NCBI GenBank assembly: GCA_035582835.1 | Contig: JAYKAV010003266.1 | Location: 5,009,433 to 5,073,432 of the forward strand | DNA length: 64,000 nucleotides | Source of the DNA: Phoebastria nigripes | Taxonomy: Eukaryota; Chordata; Aves; Procellariiformes; Diomedeidae | Direction: 5' to 3' | Shown: positions 60,201-64,000 of the stretch, piece after piece | Position numbering within the stretch: the stretch's first letter is position 1 | How the letters are laid out: every line of letters starts with the position of its first letter | The notes under the pieces: generated by a model | The model's database searches: none | What the model saw: the letters and a program-made list of their open reading frames with translations, nothing else | Told to the model about the DNA's origin: nothing | Position numbers and translations under genes: made by a program

Positions 60201-63200
60201 AATTATTCTTAGCACTGCCCTGCTGGGTGGCATGCTAGGGGGGTCTGTCTGTGCCTTGGGGACAGCAGCGCATGGCCTGGTGGCTTCCCCTCCACCTCTT
60301 GCCCTCCCACCCCACAGGCTGCCTTTGCCCACCTCGCCCTGGCTTTTCGCTGTGACGTATTCACCCTGCGGCAACGGGTGCAGGTGGAGAAACGGGCACG
60401 GGATGCGGCAGAGGAAAACATCCAGGAGGAGCTGGGGCAGTGCCGGGCTGCCCTGGAGGTAGGTGGGCACCAGGGCAGGGGGCTGGCATCCGCTGGGGAC
60501 TTCCAGCCCCAGAGGGGTTTGGACAACTCAAGAGTCCTCGCTCTGGCAGCTCCATCGTCCCTTCTCCCTCCACAGAGGCTGGGCCCATCCTGCACCGATG
60601 TGGGCTGCAAGGAGACGCTGGAGCAGCTGCAGCGCAGCCTGGCTGTGCTGGCGGCCGCCGTCGAGCGGGCAACCGGTGCTGCGGAGAAGCTGGGGGCCGT
60701 ACATCAGGTCTGTGCATTGCTTGGGGCTCCCCGCTGGGGCTGGGAGAGCCAGAGGGTGCTGCGGCTGGGCTTGGGGACCCATCCCTGGGCTTGCTGGGGT
60801 CTGTCCCTCCTCCTCCCGGTGCTGGCATTGACCTCATGTTTGCACGTACCAGGGTGCAAGGGATCTGCCTGCCCTTGGGAGCAGGAAGGGGATGCATTTG
60901 CACCCCCTGGGTGGAGGCACTGTGGGATGCACGGTGAGGGACTGGCAGGGACATGGGTCCTTAGGGACCGGGAGATGGGGGGCCTGATCCCCCATCGTGC
61001 CTGGCCGCAGGAGGCCCGGATGAGCCGAGCAGCGGAGGTGATGGTCCAGCACGTGGAGAACCTGAAGCGGCACCACATGCGGGAGCACGCGGAGCTGGAG
61101 GAGATGAAGCGCCTGATCCAGCAAAACTCCCGCAACCGGCAGCTGGCGGAGACCCAGGGTGAGGTGGGCTCTGCCGCTGGGGCCCATGTGGGATTTGCAC
61201 AGGGTGATCCTGTGGGATTTGGTCCCAAACCCCTCCGGGGGGTCACTGTGACCCCGCACCACAGAGCCGGCGGGTTGTGCGAGCTGGGGACCGGGGGTGG
61301 GTGACAGCTGGGACCTGATGACAAATGCGAGGGGCCGGTGTAACAGCAGACGCAGCGTGGGAGCAGGTGCTGGTGGCTGGAGAGCCATCGTCCTGCGGCC
61401 CAGCTGGGAATGCGGGACAGGGGGGCAGGGGGCATACAAAGGACGCTCTGTCCCTGGATGTCAAACCCCACGCACGCCATCGCTGTGCGTGCAAGCAAGG
61501 TCCCCCCTGGCTGGGGCACCCCTGTGACTTGTGCCAAGCACAGAGCATGTGGCCAGGACAGCTTTCGATGGGAGGGAGGTTTGCAACCGTCTGTGCATCA
61601 ACCCTGTCTTAATTTTTGGGGGTGATGTAAGGCTGCTTCTCTTTGCTCCCAGATGACACGGAACCACGGCTGAGGCCTCACCCCCTGTTGCGAACTTTCC
61701 AGCAGGTAACTGGTCCCAGTTCAGTGGCCCCGGAGCCACTGCCTCCCCGTGCCCTGCCGCTCTCCCTTGCCTGGCAGTCCCCACACACCCGCTAGTCCCC
61801 GGGCAATGCCACTCCTGCCAGCTGCTTGCTGCGGCCAAGGTCTCCTAGAAATGCTGGGGATGAGGCAAAATGTAGGGGCGGCCTTGGAGGGCTGCGGGGA
61901 GACAGGGTGCCTGGGGTTGGGGGCTGCTTGTCCAGGAGATCTCAGGCAGGTCCCTCTGCATTGCAGGGTCATAGCACGAGAGCCGCAGGCTTGGCTGTTC
62001 TCTAGCACCAGCTCGAATTCGGCACTGATTCCCCTACAGCTCAAGAGGTAGGGGAGCGCTCGGGGAGGGGGTTAGGCAGCCCGGCCGGCACGGCTTGAAG
62101 CAGTAAGGACAGGCACAAACCTCTTGGCTTTGACCTTCCCTCATCTCACCAGCTCTCTGGCTTCCCCGCTTACCGCTAGGGCCAGTGGGAGGCTGGCAGC
62201 GTCCCTTCTCCTCCTCGGTGTCCCTTGCCTGGGCTGGGGAGGCGATGGGGAAGGAGGGGATGGGGAGCATGGGGAGGCAGCTNGTGTGGTGCTCACCCCC
62301 AGCCCCTCCATTGCAGGGGTCTGCCCGCCGCAGAGTCAGCATCGCCGTCATCCCCAAGCAGCTCTTGGTAAGGACATGTGCAGGGGGGACGGACAGGAGC
62401 TGTGCCCCGCTGTTGGACATGTGTCCCCACGCTCAGTGCTACCGGGGGTCTGGGTCCCCACTGATGCTCCCACCTTCGGTGCCCAGCCAGGTGCCAGCCC
62501 CGACAGCCGCGCAGTCCTGGCCGGCGAGCCGGAGAGGGAGGGGGCCCAGCGCCGGCCCAGCACCCAGAGGTAACTGCGCCGGGCGGCGGGGAGGCCACGG
62601 CACCGGCTGTCGCTGGCCCACGGGGCACAGCACAGCACCCCATCCTCTCCCTCCCCAGGAGTGAGCTGGACCCGCAGGGCCAGGGCAGCACCGTGACCAG
62701 GGAGCTGGCGGCCGAGGCAGGTGGCAGAGGCTCAAGTGCAGAGGACGAGGAGCCGGAGCAGCTTGGGCTGACGTGAGCAGCACCCTGGGTGTGCCCAGCA
62801 TCCCCCCCACGGCTACTGGACTCTCTGTGGTCCCACGGTGGCCAGCACATGGGAAACAGGCTGGGGGATTTGGTGATGGAAGGCTGGGATGTCGCTTGGC
62901 TGCCCCAGCTCGACCCTGCTCTGCCTCAGTTTCCCCCATGCATTGCAGGTCACCCGTGCCCTGCCCGGGCTTGTTGCATTTGGGTTTGCAAAAGGGCCAG
63001 TGAGTTTTGGGGTTGAGTTAAACACCCTCCTCATCCCCAGCTGCGGTGGAGGTGGGATTTGCTCCCCCCCCGGATGACGGGTGTCCCTGATTGCCTTCTC
63101 CCCAGGTCCAAGGGGTCCCCGGCAGAGCTGTGGCGGCCGTGGCTCTTCTTCCCGCAGTACTACTGGGTTTTCTTCTGGCTGCTTCTCCTGAGCATCGCCT

Positions 63201-63265
63201 TCCTCCTCCTCGTCCGCGTCATGGAGCTGCAGCGGCTGCAGCCTGCGGCATCGCCCAAGGCCTAG
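57236..63265 (+). CDS. IRAG/JAW1 (MRVI1/LRMP)-family tail-anchored coiled-coil protein
   Basis: Coding exons: 57236-57357, 58277-58323, 58739-58815, 58914-59034, 59333-59408, 59659-59686, 60318-60458, 60576-60707, 61011-61158, 61653-61705, 62317-62367, 62487-62569, 62659-62772, 63106-63265, giving about 450 aa with all phases consistent. The known members, MRVI1/IRAG1 and LRMP/JAW1/IRAG2, sit on the ER membrane with IP3 receptors and modulate calcium release. Features seen: a motif SVLERLGLHRVALTEQDVE at about 139-157; a helical, coiled-coil block (about 158-300) starting AAFAHLALAFRCDVFTLRQR; a basophilic kinase site RRRVS (Ser323); an acidic segment before the anchor; and a C-terminal membrane segment (about 417-434) with a short tail. 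This tail-anchored design is that of LRMP and MRVI1. The first exon is the least certain. I cannot say which paralogue is closer, and its place next to FANCE suggests a third member. Confidence 0.85.
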
Positions 63266-63342
63266 CCGGAGCGGGGAGGGGGAGGCACCCACGCTCCGTC
63301 GCTGCTCCTTCCCCGCACCGTAAAACACCAAAACCCTAGAAT

Positions 63343-63348
63343 AATAAA
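63343..63348 (+). terminator. Polyadenylation signal of the IRAG-like gene
   Basis: AATAAA lies 78 bases after the TAG stop, giving a very short 3' UTR. Confidence 0.85.
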
Positions 63349-63369
63349 GTTGGAGGAAAAACGGGGGAA

Positions 63370-64000
63370 TTTTAATGCTGGAGCAGGGGGGAACATCCTG
63401 TGCTAGGGTCTGAGGTTTGGTTGGAGCCACCTTATAGGCGCAAAGGGCTCAGGGAGCTGCAGCAGCCCTCATCGATGCTATGAGTTTGCCTGTTCTCTTG
63501 GCACACCAAGGGGTGCAGGGATGCTACCGCGCCTCCCCCTGTGCTGGGGACAGAGACTGGGCTGCCCACGGCGAGCGGGTTTGTGTTAGAGCCGTGTCCC
63601 ACTGTGCTGTCCAGGCACACCATGGCACGTCCTCGGTCCCTGCTGCCTGGGGAGCTGTAATTAAGATCTAATGCTCGTTTGCTGCTGCCCAGGGGACAAA
63701 GCTGGGGCTGGAAGGAGCGGGTCAGCGTTCAGACTTTCCCATGGCACCATAAAGGACTCACAAACAGAGGGAGCTCTTTCCGACCGCTCTGGCGCCTGGG
63801 AAAATTGCCTGGTTTGACGCAGACGCCCCGTTTCCGTGTCCGTCCCGGCCTCTCGCAGCCCCGAAATGCGGGTGGGCTCCACCACGCCCGNACCCGGCAG
63901 CTTTGCAGGGGGCTGGTGGGCTCAAAACACCCTGGCCGAGCTGCGGAGGGGGCCATGGTGGTGGGGTTTCTGCACCAGGACCCCCAGGAAGAGGCCCGAG
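63370..64000. other. Non-coding end of the window
   Basis: GC-rich sequence with one N at 63891. No gene or element is recognised. Confidence 0.55.

Noticed and set aside
62015..62025. GAATTCGGCAC, resembling a cDNA-library EcoRI adaptor
   Set aside because: The match breaks off after about 10 bases (next bases TGATT, not GAG) and surrounding sequence is ordinary, so it is most likely chance rather than contamination.
61967..62050. Possible extra exon of the IRAG-like gene between 61705 and 62317
   Set aside because: It has a good acceptor and a donor-like end, but in the required phase it meets a TAG at 62003-62005. The flanking exons join cleanly without it.

Overview
This window reads as a GC-rich, gene-dense vertebrate segment, most likely from a bird (a microchromosome-like region). 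The genes have short, canonical GT-AG introns, there are CpG islands at gene starts, and a fragment near 1350-1411 looks like the 3' end of a CR1 retroposon, which is typical of birds and other reptiles. Isolated N bases, long homopolymers and a 771-base gap (18119-18889) show that this is draft assembly. No RNA genes, CRISPR arrays or bacterial features were seen.

Five protein-coding genes, all on the + strand, could be rebuilt exon by exon with consistent splice phases. They are DEF6 (1965-14414, 11 coding exons, 624 aa), PPARD (33764-37893, 6 coding exons, 442 aa), a makorin-family ubiquitin ligase gene, probably MKRN4 (40779-43510, 8 exons, 398 aa), FANCE (45008-48449, 10 coding exons, 532 aa), and a tail-anchored coiled-coil gene of the IRAG/JAW1 (MRVI1/LRMP) family (57236-63265, 14 exons, about 450 aa). 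DEF6-PPARD-FANCE is the order known from human 6p21. The makorin gene between PPARD and FANCE and the IRAG-like gene after FANCE are the parts I do not know from the human locus.

Layout: 1-900 is probably the 3' UTR of an upstream gene. 901-1964 holds the CR1 piece and the DEF6 promoter. 1965-15005 is DEF6. 15.0-33.7 kb is mostly non-coding and includes the CpG-rich region with the gap, probably the PPARD 5' region. 33.7-40.1 kb is PPARD with a 2.2-kb 3' UTR. 40.7-44.1 kb is the makorin gene. 44.2-48.7 kb is FANCE with its CpG promoter. 48.9-57 kb is non-coding apart from a triple YY1-type motif cluster and a decayed RPL10A fragment. 57.2-63.4 kb is the IRAG-like gene.

The genes do not form one pathway. 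DEF6 is a Rho-family exchange factor of lymphocytes, PPARD a fatty-acid-activated nuclear receptor, the makorin an E3 ligase, FANCE part of the Fanconi anaemia core complex, and the IRAG-like protein a probable ER-membrane partner of IP3 receptors. What links them is ancestry: PPARD with a makorin mirrors PPARG with MKRN2, and an IRAG-type gene in the ITPR3 neighbourhood mirrors LRMP with ITPR2. Both point to copies kept since the early vertebrate genome duplications.
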